From NCBI GenBank assembly GCA_934409175.1, contig CAKRVX010000044.1, positions 1-16,245 of the forward strand: DNA of 16,245 bases. Reading direction: 5' to 3'. The DNA is from an uncultured Blautia sp. (GTDB taxonomy: Bacteria; Bacillota; Clostridia; Lachnospirales; Lachnospiraceae). The notes beneath the pieces are model-generated. The model had not been told where the DNA came from and searched no databases. It worked only from the letters and a program-made list of their open reading frames with translations. Within the stretch, counting starts at the first letter, position 1. Every line of letters begins with the position of its first letter. A program made the position numbers and the translations under genes. Positions 7,928-16,041 of the stretch are shown here, piece by piece.

Positions 7928-7990
7928 TTGTAAATATAAGAATTGTAGCAAAGTCATTTACAGATATCAAAATTTTCAGGAGGATTTTTC

Positions 7991-8809
7991 ATGCCGTCTG
8001 CCAGACACAATATTATTCCATTAATTGAATCTTATTATCATACTTTCACACCGCTGGAACGAACCATCGGAGACTTTTTTATACATAACACCACGGAACA
8101 GGATTTTTCTTCACGAACAATCTCCTCTCTTCTGTTCGTGTCGGAAGCATCTCTTTCCCGTTTTGCCCAGAAATGCGGTTTTCATGGTTACCGTGAATTC
8201 ATTTATGAATATAAACTAAGTCTGCAACCTGATAACAAAGAAATTGTTTCAGATTTCGATGTGCAGGAATTCAATACTTATCAGGAACTTTTAAATAAAA
8301 GCAACGCTCTTCTCGATAACGTCCAGATTACACGAATTGTAAATCTTCTGGTTTCTATGCCCAGAGTTTATGTATACGGGCGCGGCAGTTCCGGTCTTGT
8401 AGCCCAGGAAATGCAGCTGCGTTTCATGCGTATCGGATTGAACATTGAAGCTGTTACTGACAGTCATGTAATGAAAATGAATTCTGTGATTCTTGGTAAA
8501 GACTGCCTGGTCATTGCCATCAGTGTCAGTGGTGAAACGGCTGAGATCATCTCTTCTCTGCGTGCGGCAAAAAAACAGGGGGCATGTACCATCCTTATGA
8601 CTGCACGACAGGATAAAAGTTATCAGGAATTCTGTGATGAGACATTGATCTTTGCCAGCAAGGAACACCTGGAACGCGGAAATATTATTTCTCCTCAATT
8701 TCCCATTCTTCTGATGCTTGACGTTTTGTATTCCCGTTATCTGCAAATTGACCGTAAGAAAAAAGAAGCGATGCATGAATATACCATACAATCGCTTCTT
8801 CAGTCCTGA
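7991..8809 (+). CDS. MurR/RpiR family transcriptional regulator, likely controlling the nag operon
   Basis: 272 aa, normal family length. The N-terminal helix-turn-helix domain covers about 1-77, with the recognition region SSLLFVSEASLSRFAQKCGF at about 45-64. A sugar-isomerase (SIS) domain follows at about 110-250, with GRGSSG at 130-135 and SVSGET at 178-183, which in this family bind phosphosugars. It is the only plus-strand gene and faces nagB head to head, so GlcN-6-P or GlcNAc-6-P is the likely effector (inference). The start has AGGAGGA at 7978-7984 spaced about 6-7 nt. The last 15 codons contain the terminator of the convergent esterase gene. Confidence 0.93.
   Translation: MPSARHNIIPLIESYYHTFTPLERTIGDFFIHNTTEQDFSSRTISSLLFVSEASLSRFAQKCGFHGYREFIYEYKLSLQPDNKEIVSDFDVQEFNTYQELLNKSNALLDNVQITRIVNLLVSMPRVYVYGRGSSGLVAQEMQLRFMRIGLNIEAVTDSHVMKMNSVILGKDCLVIAISVSGETAEIISSLRAAKKQGACTILMTARQDKSYQEFCDETLIFASKEHLERGNIISPQFPILLMLDVLYSRYLQIDRKKKEAMHEYTIQSLLQS
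8759..8800 (-). terminator. Esterase terminator embedded in the 3' end of the regulator gene
   Basis: AAGAAGCGAT (8763-8772) and ATCGCTTCTT (8791-8800) form a 10-bp stem; inner GTATG/CATGC pairs extend it to about 15 bp past one bulged base, leaving a 7-nt loop. On the minus strand the run of T residues (TTCTTTTTTCTT) follows directly, a textbook intrinsic terminator for the esterase transcript. On the plus strand the tail is only CAGTCC, so termination in that direction should be weaker. The element lies wholly within regulator codons. Confidence 0.85.
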
Positions 8810-8841
8810 GTTCTCTTTATTGCAACGCTGCTTTTCGCCGC

Positions 8842-9678
8842 TTACAGACCTACATTTCCACTGTTCAGACCTTCTTTGCTGTCTTTATCCAGTGGCAGCC
8901 AGTCAAGAACTTTTTTGATATAACGATTCCAGAAATCCCATTCATGGGCTCCCGGTCCCTCTTCATAAGTCACATCTGCTCCCAGAGCTTCCATGGCGTC
9001 TTTAAATTTACGGTTTGCCGGCAGGAGCGGATCTGCTGTTCCACATGCCAGATACATTTTCGGAAGTTCTGCTCCTTCTTCTCTGAGTTTACGTGCAAGC
9101 CATTCCGGATTGATCTCTGTGTTCTGAATTCCGGAAAGATCACCAAATACGCTCTCCAGGAATGTCTTTTTCTCAAAGAACATTGGAGAAGAATCATCTG
9201 CCACGTTCATTTTCTCCAATATCATCGCAGAAGATAACCCTGCAATATATCCGAAGGTATCATGATATTTCAGACCATTTCTGATAGCTCCATATCCGCC
9301 CATAGAAAGACCTGCAATAAATGTATCTTCTCGTTTATGTGACAGCGGAAACATTTTTCTGGTAATCCTTACCAGCTCATTCCCTACAAATTCACTGTAA
9401 TTATTGTAATCTTCCGGATGATCCATATAGAACGCATTTGCTCCGGATGGCATAACTACTGCCAGATTTTTCTCTTCCGCCCATCTTTTAATACAGGTTC
9501 CCGTTACCCAATCCGTATAATTTCCCATTACACCATGAAGCAGATAGAGCGTTTTAAAAGGTTTGTCATCCTCCGGTATTTCTTCTTCAAAGAATACTTT
9601 GTCTGCCGGAAGAATGACATTCATAGTTACCGGACGCATCAGAGTTTTCGAAAAAAAGTTTACTTCCATTAATGCCAT
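8842..9678 (-). CDS. Esterase family protein (tributyrin esterase / S-formylglutathione-hydrolase-like)
   Basis: 278 aa alpha/beta hydrolase of the esterase D / EstA group. It has a YLLHG oxyanion strand, GLSMGGYGA with nucleophile Ser125, Asp216 in CGTADPLL and His245 in GAHEWDFW. No signal peptide is present. Relatives cleave short acyl esters and some act as acetyl-xylan or S-formylglutathione esterases; the substrate is open. The start is the ATG at 9678, with AAGGAGG at 9689-9695. The longer frame back to 9711 has no ribosome site and includes that Shine-Dalgarno. It is a single-gene unit with a possible promoter at 9724-9752, ending at the terminator inside the convergent regulator gene. 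Confidence 0.88.
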   Translation of the reverse strand: MALMEVNFFSKTLMRPVTMNVILPADKVFFEEEIPEDDKPFKTLYLLHGVMGNYTDWVTGTCIKRWAEEKNLAVVMPSGANAFYMDHPEDYNNYSEFVGNELVRITRKMFPLSHKREDTFIAGLSMGGYGAIRNGLKYHDTFGYIAGLSSAMILEKMNVADDSSPMFFEKKTFLESVFGDLSGIQNTEINPEWLARKLREEGAELPKMYLACGTADPLLPANRKFKDAMEALGADVTYEEGPGAHEWDFWNRYIKKVLDWLPLDKDSKEGLNSGNVGL

Positions 9679-9723
9679 TTTATCTGTTCCTCCTTGTATA
9701 TGATTCGTCATAAATCTTCTGTT

Positions 9724-9752
9724 ATTTTATCACAATACCATATGATTTTCTA
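9724..9752 (-). promoter_or_regulatory. Possible sigma-A promoter of the esterase gene
   Basis: Minus strand TAGAAA (9747-9752), 17-nt spacer, TAAAAT (9724-9729). The -35 box is weak (four of six) and the -10 box matches five of six. No better pair was seen between spoIIID and the esterase, and no clear terminator for spoIIID either. Confidence 0.45.
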
Positions 9753-9784
9753 CAGAATCTCAGAGGAGGTATGCAAAATATTCT

Positions 9785-10039
9785 TTATGTATGCTGATGC
9801 AGATACTTTTCCCTGGTAGCAAGCCCGCCTCTGATATGGCGTTCCTGCTTGTTTACATCAAGCACCAGCCGCACCTCATGTGCCAGACCTGGATTGATCT
9901 GGATGAGGCGTTCTGTACAGTCTTTATGTGCTGTGCTCTTACTGATCCCGAACTTCTTTGCAGCCTGTCGCACAGTTGCCTTTGTCTCAATAATATATTT
10001 CGCAATTTTCACTACACGTTCCTCGATATAATCTTTCAA
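9785..10039 (-). CDS. spoIIID: Sporulation transcriptional regulator SpoIIID
   Basis: 84 aa against about 93 in Bacillus subtilis; only the basic C-terminal tail is shorter. The first 70 residues follow the SpoIIID pattern: DYIEERVVKIAKYIIETKAT, then the helix-turn-helix TVRQAAKKFGISKSTAHKD at about 22-40, then ERL-INP-LA-EV and HIRGG-AT--KY. SpoIIID is the mother-cell DNA-binding protein that switches sigma-E genes on or off and prepares for sigma-K, so its presence marks an endospore former. The start is TTG at 10039 with GGAGG at 10047-10051, spaced 7 nt. A sigma-E-like promoter lies just upstream. Confidence 0.95.
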   Translation of the reverse strand: MKDYIEERVVKIAKYIIETKATVRQAAKKFGISKSTAHKDCTERLIQINPGLAHEVRLVLDVNKQERHIRGGLATREKYLHQHT

Positions 10040-10068
10040 GGATAAGCCTCCAAAGACGCTGTTTTTAC

Positions 10069-10096
10069 AGTGTATGTGAAATTATGTCACTGTATG
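10069..10096 (-). promoter_or_regulatory. Sigma-E-like promoter of spoIIID, with overlapping inverted repeat
   Basis: Minus strand CATACAG (10090-10096), 13-nt spacer, CATACACT (10069-10076). The -10 box fits the sigma-E pattern CATACANT and the -35 keeps the CATA core. B. subtilis spoIIID is known to be sigma-E dependent. ACAGTG (10067-10072) and CACTGT (10088-10093) form an inverted repeat over the promoter that might be an operator or a weak hairpin after the EAL gene. Confidence 0.55.
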
Positions 10097-12007
10097 TCAG
10101 TCCCTGGAAAAAAGTTTCAGCAGTTCATTTTCAGGTAACGGCCTGGAAAAATAGTACCCCTGTACCATATCTACCCCCCAGTTATGAAGAAGCTCTACCT
10201 CCTCTTTGGTTTCTGCACCTTCTGCCACGATCATATAGCCCATATTCTGCATTACCATCACAATGCTTCTGTAAAATACTGCCGCCTGTTTATCACAGGT
10301 AATTCCGGTCAGAAGTGACCTGTCCATTTTTACTACAGAAAACGGCAATTTCAGGACCGCATTCAGATTAGCATATCCGGAACCGAAATCATCCAGGCAA
10401 AGTCCGATTCCTGCCTTCTGAAAATCTTCTACTGCTCTGCAGAAACTCTCACTGTATTCTGTTGCTACTGTCTCCGTGATCTCAAACTGAAAATATTCCG
10501 GCGAAAGATTATATTCCTTTATAATGTCTATTAATAACTGACTGTGTCCGGGTTTCAGCAACTCCGACGGTGAAAGATTAAATTTCACATTTTTCAGAGT
10601 CTTCATAATGTACTCATGTTCTTTGACAAAGCCGCAGACACGACGAAACTGAAGCAGTCCAATCTCCGCTATCAACCCCTGCTTTTCTGCTATTCCGATA
10701 AATACATCCGGCGGAATCATTCCCATGTGTGGATGACGAAGCCTGCTTAAAGCTTCCAGTGTAATATAACGTTCCTCTTTGTTCCAGTAAACCGGCTGAT
10801 AATATACTTCAAACAGATCCTGTTCCACTGCTGTTTTCAGAAACTGCTCCACTTCTTTCTCATATCGGAATCCTTCCAGTATTCTGTCATCCGACTGTAT
10901 TACCACTGTTTCATCTGTATTTTTTACCAGTGAAGCAAGGTATTCCGTGTAAGCCAGAAGCACATCTTCATGCTCCATTTTTTGACCATCCATGATTCCA
11001 CAGATAATGGCCGGAAAATCGATTTTTTCACCATTCACTTCAAAAGGTTTCTGAAAATATGCCTCCATTTGCTGCTTGTTTTTCTCATACTCTGCCAAAG
11101 ACTCAGTAACTACAAGAAAGCAATTTCCCGTGATCCTGAATACCTGGGAAGATCCTGTGATATCCTGAATTCCCTGTGCAACCTGAATCAGAAGCTGATC
11201 TCCTGCCCTGCTTCCATACACTTTATTCACCTGTTTAAGCATATAAACTTCATCCGCGATCAGATGGAATTCTGCCTTTTTGTCCAGTTTTTCTTCAATC
11301 CATTTGTCAAAATACTGTTTGTCAAACACACCTGTTATACTATCCACATAATCTCCCGGATTGCTGACTGTCAGGTACAAAAAAATCAGTCCCAGTGCCA
11401 GTCCGAACCCTGACAGAAGAACTTTCTGTGTATACATCTGAATGATCATGCATACGCCTTCAATAACCAGAAATTCACCTACAATCCCCATTTTTTCCAT
11501 GGTATACCCACTGCGCTTTCTGATTGCGGCAAACAACACCAGCACCGCATATGCCAGTGCATAAATATAAAGAAAAACATACCAGGAGTCAGTTTGAAAA
11601 CTACCCTTTTCATCAAAATAAAAGAACCATCCACCCTTAATATTACCAAGAGTAAAAAACAGCATCAACACTGTGACCGCTGTGCATATGACCGACAAAA
11701 CAGTAACCTGTTTTTGCCTTCCTTCTGACAAAATACTGATACAGCAATACAAAATATAAGGTAGCATAATATCAAACAGATATGTAAATGTAAGTACCAG
11801 TAAAATCGTAGTTTCATATTTTTTTTCATAGTTCATAATCACCAGAGTATTGATCAGATCAAGCAAAATATATAATCCTACCAGGCCAAGAACATATGTA
11901 AAAGTTTTTGCATTTACATTATATAACTTTTTCTGCGTCAGAAAATGATATAAGAGTAAAACCACAATGAGCAATGCTGCAATCTGAAAGTCTATATTAT
12001 AAATCAC
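10097..12007 (-). CDS. Membrane c-di-GMP phosphodiesterase: N-terminal membrane domain, degenerate GGDEF, intact EAL
   Basis: 636 aa. About seven hydrophobic segments cover 5-213. A GGDEF-like domain follows (about 220-370) in which the signature reads R-I-T-G-N-C-F at 291-297, so it cannot make c-di-GMP but might bind GTP as a regulator. The EAL domain (about 380-636) keeps its catalytic set: Glu418-Ala-Leu with Arg422, Asn477, Glu509, Asp539-Asp540, Lys560, Glu596 and Gln616. It should therefore hydrolyse c-di-GMP to pGpG at the inner membrane face. The start is GTG, overlapping the end of the diguanylate cyclase gene by 11 bp, with AAGGAG at 12018-12023; the overlap points to coupled translation. 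The pair probably sets one local c-di-GMP level. Confidence 0.92.
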   Translation of the reverse strand: MIYNIDFQIAALLIVVLLLYHFLTQKKLYNVNAKTFTYVLGLVGLYILLDLINTLVIMNYEKKYETTILLVLTFTYLFDIMLPYILYCCISILSEGRQKQVTVLSVICTAVTVLMLFFTLGNIKGGWFFYFDEKGSFQTDSWYVFLYIYALAYAVLVLFAAIRKRSGYTMEKMGIVGEFLVIEGVCMIIQMYTQKVLLSGFGLALGLIFLYLTVSNPGDYVDSITGVFDKQYFDKWIEEKLDKKAEFHLIADEVYMLKQVNKVYGSRAGDQLLIQVAQGIQDITGSSQVFRITGNCFLVVTESLAEYEKNKQQMEAYFQKPFEVNGEKIDFPAIICGIMDGQKMEHEDVLLAYTEYLASLVKNTDETVVIQSDDRILEGFRYEKEVEQFLKTAVEQDLFEVYYQPVYWNKEERYITLEALSRLRHPHMGMIPPDVFIGIAEKQGLIAEIGLLQFRRVCGFVKEHEYIMKTLKNVKFNLSPSELLKPGHSQLLIDIIKEYNLSPEYFQFEITETVATEYSESFCRAVEDFQKAGIGLCLDDFGSGYANLNAVLKLPFSVVKMDRSLLTGITCDKQAAVFYRSIVMVMQNMGYMIVAEGAETKEEVELLHNWGVDMVQGYYFSRPLPENELLKLFSRD

Positions 12008-13670
12008 GCGATCTTTTCTCCTTTATTTTATTCTGATACATATCCGTATCTGCTTCATATTTCCATTCACCAACAGATTTCAGTCTGCCGTCCTTGTCAC
12101 GCAGCAAACTAAAACCTCTGGCTACAGATAATCTGTATTTGCTGGTTCTGTTATAATTTCTGATCTGTTCATCCAGTCTTTCTGAGAATACCTCTTTATC
12201 TGCATCTGGATCATAAACCACTGCTGCAAACTCATCTCCACCAACCCTGTAGCATTTTCCCTTATCTCCGAATACAGCTTCCATACATCTGGATGCTGCA
12301 ATGACCATCTCATCTCCGGCAGTCCTGCCGATTTCATGGTTCACTCTACGCAGATGATTGATATCCATAAATACCAACATGATATTTCGGTAAGTATGTG
12401 CGTCCTGTGCAATTTCTGCCATAAGATTTTCAAATGGCTCACGATTCGGCATTCCAGTCATACTATCTTCCTTCATCAGACGTTCATATGCCTGCTTCTC
12501 TATCATGAAGCGCACATTTCTGGTCAGATTAATAACTGTATCAGCACTGATCAGGATCAGAAATATCAGAATTCCCAGTTCGAAGATTGCGCCGTAATAC
12601 GAAATCTGAAACAACCAGTACAGTACCAATGCTACAATACCACTTACAGACACAATGGTATATGCCGCTATTACAATTCGCAGACCCTTCTCCGGATTTT
12701 TCCTGTATTCTTTCCATAACAATACGGCCGAAATCCACACCCATCCCCACAGAAGAATATGAGTTATAAAAAGCATATCTATAAATTCGAAAATTCCCAG
12801 ATAGTTCAGGATTCCCTGTACCAGCGCATTAAGGTAGAAAAGAATGATTCCCAGATCCAGAATCCTGTACTTTTTCATATCTCCGATCTTCTGGGCAAAA
12901 TGTAACATAGGTATCGCCAGAATCATAAACATATAAAAGGAAATAATACAAACAACTACCGGATGACGGCTGTACATCTGAATCACCGATGAATCTGTGA
13001 TCAACCATGTTCCACATATAAACAGGAACAATGCCATTTCCCGAAACCTTCCCGCAGGCATCTGACGAAATTTCAGATAAATAGCTATCAGAAAAGAAAC
13101 AATACTTAATATGATAAAACAAAACGCAACTGCCACAATTCCCAAAGAACTTTCAAAATGATACACTGTTACAGCACTTCCACTTCCAATATAGAAATCT
13201 GAAATTCTATACTGGCCGTGTTTCGGAACAGAATAAATAACTTTAAAGGTTCCTCCCTGTGTATCTGTGGGAATCTTCCCGTCACAATCCAGTTTGGATT
13301 TCATCTGTGTGTTCCTTGGAAATGCCGAATCCTCATACTCATACAAAACCTCATCATTCAGCTCCATCACCGGCTCATGCTGCGCACCTTTTGTTGTTAC
13401 TGTCTTCCCTGCATCTCCTTTTGTGATATTATCATTATATAATATAAACGGTTTCTTGCCATCTGCATCTATAACCGCAGGAATCAATATTTCTTTCTTC
13501 TCTCCGTTTTCCATATAATACCATCCGGAAGACAATTGAGTAAGCTGTTCTGTCGTCTGCGCTCTCTCACTTTTAACTATCACTCCGAGAACGGCAGCAA
13601 ATACAGCCATTACAATAATAAACAGAAACATTTCCAGTTCCTGATTCCGTTTTTTCTGGTTATATTTCAC
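11997..13670 (-). CDS. Membrane diguanylate cyclase with extracytoplasmic sensor domain
   Basis: 557 aa from the chosen start. One N-terminal membrane segment (about 12-32) is followed by an extracytoplasmic region of about 135 residues, then about seven membrane segments (about 166-375), resembling 7TMR-DISM receptors, and a C-terminal GGDEF domain (about 390-557). GGDEF is intact at 467-471, and the metal-binding MDIN and AGDEM stretches are present, so it should form c-di-GMP from GTP. No RxxD inhibitory site precedes GGDEF, so product inhibition through that site is not expected. The GTG at 13670 is chosen because GGAGG at 13677-13681 sits 6 nt away; the longer frame to the ATG at 13706 has no ribosome site and encodes that Shine-Dalgarno. 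The signal sensed outside the cell is unknown. Confidence 0.92.
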   Translation of the reverse strand: MKYNQKKRNQELEMFLFIIVMAVFAAVLGVIVKSERAQTTEQLTQLSSGWYYMENGEKKEILIPAVIDADGKKPFILYNDNITKGDAGKTVTTKGAQHEPVMELNDEVLYEYEDSAFPRNTQMKSKLDCDGKIPTDTQGGTFKVIYSVPKHGQYRISDFYIGSGSAVTVYHFESSLGIVAVAFCFIILSIVSFLIAIYLKFRQMPAGRFREMALFLFICGTWLITDSSVIQMYSRHPVVVCIISFYMFMILAIPMLHFAQKIGDMKKYRILDLGIILFYLNALVQGILNYLGIFEFIDMLFITHILLWGWVWISAVLLWKEYRKNPEKGLRIVIAAYTIVSVSGIVALVLYWLFQISYYGAIFELGILIFLILISADTVINLTRNVRFMIEKQAYERLMKEDSMTGMPNREPFENLMAEIAQDAHTYRNIMLVFMDINHLRRVNHEIGRTAGDEMVIAASRCMEAVFGDKGKCYRVGGDEFAAVVYDPDADKEVFSERLDEQIRNYNRTSKYRLSVARGFSLLRDKDGRLKSVGEWKYEADTDMYQNKIKEKRSRDL

Positions 13671-13726
13671 ACCAACCCTCCCTTCTTCTGCTACATTCAT
13701 TTCCATATATTTTCATGCAGATACTC

Positions 13727-13755
13727 ATTTTATACGATTCCATGAGATAACGCAA
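13727..13755 (-). promoter_or_regulatory. Possible promoter of the c-di-GMP gene pair
   Basis: Minus strand TTGCGT (13750-13755), 17-nt spacer, TAAAAT (13727-13732). The -10 region can also be read as TATAAA with poorer spacing. It lies between the MATE pseudogene hairpin and the cyclase start. Confidence 0.45.
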
Positions 13756-13759
13756 GACC

Positions 13760-13794
13760 ATGAAAACTCATTTATATCTCTTCATATAAATGAG
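13760..13794 (-). terminator. Hairpin at the end of the MATE pseudogene, probable terminator
   Basis: CTCATTTATAT (13767-13777) and ATATAAATGAG (13784-13794) form a perfect 11-bp stem with a 6-nt loop, followed on the minus strand by TTTTC. The stop codon is inside the stem. The stem is AT-rich and the U-run short, so termination may be partial and let transcription enter the cyclase gene. Confidence 0.55.
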
Positions 13795-14693
13795 CCCGGC
13801 AGCATCTGCAAGCATCCATCCAACAGGGACAGACATCCAGATTCCAGTTACACCTACAGACGGAACCGCAGACAGCACATACGCCAGAACCACTCGTGTT
13901 CCCAGTGAAATCACCGTCAAAACCACAGACATGGCAGGTTTATTCACCGCCCTGTAATATCCATACAAAAGAAACAGAATGCCAATTCCAAAATAAAAAC
14001 TACCTTCAATTCGGAGATATCCCACACCAATCTTAATAATATCCTGTCTGGATGCTTTAATAAAGATTTTCATCAGCGGAGCCGCAAAGCCAAACACCAG
14101 AGCACTTACTGTGAAGCAGAACACTGTGGACACCAGCACTGCGCTTTTTGTTCCTCTGCGAATCCGGTCTTTTTTCCCTGCTCCAAAGTTCTGTGCCACA
14201 AACGTAGAAAACGCATTTCCAAAATCCTGTACCGGCATATATGCAAAAGAGTCAATCTTCACTGCCGCTGCAAAGGCCGCCATAACGAATACCAGGTCCA
14301 GCACAATATTCAACACAGCGGAGAACGCCAGAAACATCAATGGTACTACGGAATTTCCCACTGCTCTCATCAATTCCTGAATTTCTGCCGGAATCTGCAG
14401 TAACCGGATAATCAGTCCCAGTTTCCATACCACCAGAAAATTCAATGCCAGCGTAATTGCCCCAATCAATACGAAAGACAGAAAGAAACTTTTCTTCATC
14501 CTGTCCGTATCACCGGATCCATACTGCATGGAGAAAAAAGCACTGCTGCCAGTGCATCTGCCCCAAGAAAATGACCCACAATCAACGTGTCCGCAATATT
14601 ATAACATTGCTGCAAAAGATTTCCTATCATAAGAGGAAATGCAAACTTCAACAATTTTCCTGTAATGTTGCCCTCTGTCAGATTGTATTCCAT
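13768..14693 (-). pseudogene. MATE-family efflux transporter, broken by one frameshift and three internal deletions
   Basis: The start (14693-14541, 51 codons) is a normal MATE N-terminus: LTEGNITGKLLKFAFPLMIG, then YNIADTLIVGHFLGADALAAV. The frame then runs to a stop after a T-rich stretch, and the rest continues in another frame from about 14538 as FFSMQYGSGDTDRM to the natural C-terminus RYK at 13768. Compared with the usual ~450-residue pattern, pieces are missing in three places: after DALAAV (about 25 residues), at ELMR-AVGNS (about 25), and between LDLVFV and MAAFAAAVKIDSFAY (about 100). Only about 305 codons remain and several of the 12 membrane helices are lost. Deletion sizes are estimates from memory of the family. 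The remaining stretches are well conserved, suggesting recent decay. It cannot encode a working drug/sodium antiporter. Confidence 0.88.
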
Positions 14694-14744
14694 AATTTAT
14701 ATCATTTGCTTCCTTTTTCTATCCAAAATCTTTATCCAAATACG

Positions 14745-14797
14745 CCAAAACAGCCAGAACACTACGTTGCAATTAATACCGTAATATTCTGACTGTT
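14745..14797 (-). terminator. Probable terminator after the PRTase-like gene
   Basis: AACAGCCAGAA (14749-14759) pairs with TTCTGACTGTT (14787-14797) over 11 bp with one wobble and a loop of about 27 nt. On the minus strand the stem is followed by TTGG and T-rich sequence. It begins about 10 bp after the stop codon at 14808. The long loop and weak U-run lower confidence. Confidence 0.5.
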
Positions 14798-14807
14798 CTT
14801 ATGTTAA

Positions 14808-15896
14808 TCAGAGAATATATTTCTTTAACGCAGTAGTAAACTCTTCAATTCTCTCTTCTGCAATCTCTCTCAATGTAACATCTTCCATACTCTGGATATA
14901 TCCCTGTTCCTGTTTGTATAACCATTTATTCACTGATGGGTTAATCTTTTCATAATGGTTTGCTTTCACCCATTCTTCAAATGTAATTGGTGTAGCATAG
15001 CCAAGTTTTTCATCCAGCAGAGCCTTGAAATCAATCTTGTCTGCACGTGCCAGCATTTCTTTCCAGAATTCCAGCACTTCTTCTACATGTTCATGGATTT
15101 CATAACGTCTTGCACCGCCATCATAAATGATGCATTTCTCAAACAACGGATTTCTCATAGATAATGTTTCTCTTCTGAATTCCGGTGCAATGATACCGTC
15201 TTTCCAGTAAAAGTCTACATCCGGAAGATTGATTCCTGATACTCCCTTATCCTGGTAAGTGCTGAAGATTCCTTCATAATATACAGTGATAAATCCCTCG
15301 AATTCCGGCCAGAATTCACGGATTTCTTTTGTCAGGCGCTCAAGAATCATGATACCTGTAGTGCCGCCAATTGTAAAGATAATAATATTACGAAGTCTTG
15401 CACCGTGTTCTCTGTAGAAATCTGTTACATAACGTAAACAGTGAATCAAAGTCTCCCCAGTCGCAATAATATCACCAATCAGTAATGTGCTGTCCGGCAC
15501 CATCGTCAGTTTGCTGTATTTGATCTCAAGACCTGCGATTTCATCCTCATTGAATACACGCTCACTGGAAAGGAAGCTGATATCATGAACACGAATATGC
15601 TCTCTGTAGCAGCTCTCTTCAAGGGGATAGTTTAACGCCCCACGCAAAATTGAAAGAATATTCGCAGTTGTAACTTTCTTCTGTTCCTTGAAGTAATAAA
15701 GCATCTGAGAAGTAGACGGGATCAGACAATGATATACCTCATATCCAACTACTTCCGGTGTATTCAGAAGCTTTCTTGTCTCTGCTTCAGAAACCACATA
15801 ATATTCATTCTCGTAGTTTCCGCCCTCCAGACGATAACAGTCTACACCCTGCTCTGAAAACTCCGGTACTAGTTTCACATCATTCCAGTTTTCCAT
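14808..15896 (-). CDS. Unrecognised protein with a phosphoribosyltransferase-type PRPP loop
   Basis: 362 aa, soluble, no signal peptide. The stretch STLLIGDIIATGETL (about 136-150) matches the PRPP-binding loop of type I phosphoribosyltransferases (hydrophobic strand, acidic pair region, ATGxT); its first acidic residue is Gly141 rather than the usual Asp or Glu. Upstream, SILRGALNYPLEES (82-95) resembles the ILRAGL segment of uracil PRTases. A C-terminal part of about 150 residues, rich in Glu and aromatic residues, is not recognised. The family could make or salvage a nucleotide, or bind PRPP as a sensor. The start is the ATG at 15896 with GGAGG at 15905-15909 spaced 8 nt; the GTG-initiated longer frame to 15944 contains that site. 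It is a single-gene unit with its own promoter and a structured leader. Confidence 0.75.
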   Translation of the reverse strand: MENWNDVKLVPEFSEQGVDCYRLEGGNYENEYYVVSEAETRKLLNTPEVVGYEVYHCLIPSTSQMLYYFKEQKKVTTANILSILRGALNYPLEESCYREHIRVHDISFLSSERVFNEDEIAGLEIKYSKLTMVPDSTLLIGDIIATGETLIHCLRYVTDFYREHGARLRNIIIFTIGGTTGIMILERLTKEIREFWPEFEGFITVYYEGIFSTYQDKGVSGINLPDVDFYWKDGIIAPEFRRETLSMRNPLFEKCIIYDGGARRYEIHEHVEEVLEFWKEMLARADKIDFKALLDEKLGYATPITFEEWVKANHYEKINPSVNKWLYKQEQGYIQSMEDVTLREIAEERIEEFTTALKKYIL

Positions 15897-15992
15897 TCCT
15901 TTATCCTCCATCTTCTCTTGTACATTATCAGATACTCTCTGCACCCCATAATTTTATTATCTGCTCTCAGCATCAACTCATGCCAAATCAGT

Positions 15993-16028
15993 AAAACAGC
16001 CAGCTTTTTCCAATTCCAAAAGCCAGCT
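15993..16028 (-). promoter_or_regulatory. Leader hairpin upstream of the PRTase-like gene
   Basis: In the minus-strand RNA, AGCUGGCUUUU (16028-16018) pairs with AAAAGCUGGCU (16008-15998) over 11 bp including two G-U pairs, with a 9-nt loop, followed by GUUUUAC. It lies within about 10 nt of the predicted start point. The same bases form a direct repeat of AGCCAGCT (15998-16005 and 16021-16028) on the plus strand. This could be an attenuator-like hairpin or a tandem operator. It matches no riboswitch class that I recognise. Confidence 0.5.
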
Positions 16029-16041
16029 CCTGTTAGAGATA

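Noticed and set aside
10069..10093. Crp-like site TGTGA...TCAC near spoIIID
   Set aside because: The half-site spacing is 7 rather than 6, one flank does not match, and Crp-type regulation is not typical in this group; the sigma-E promoter explains the repeats better.
14496..14693. Stand-alone small membrane protein (65 residues)
   Set aside because: Residues 1-51 are a MATE N-terminus and the remaining 14 are out-of-frame read-through, so it is part of the pseudogene.
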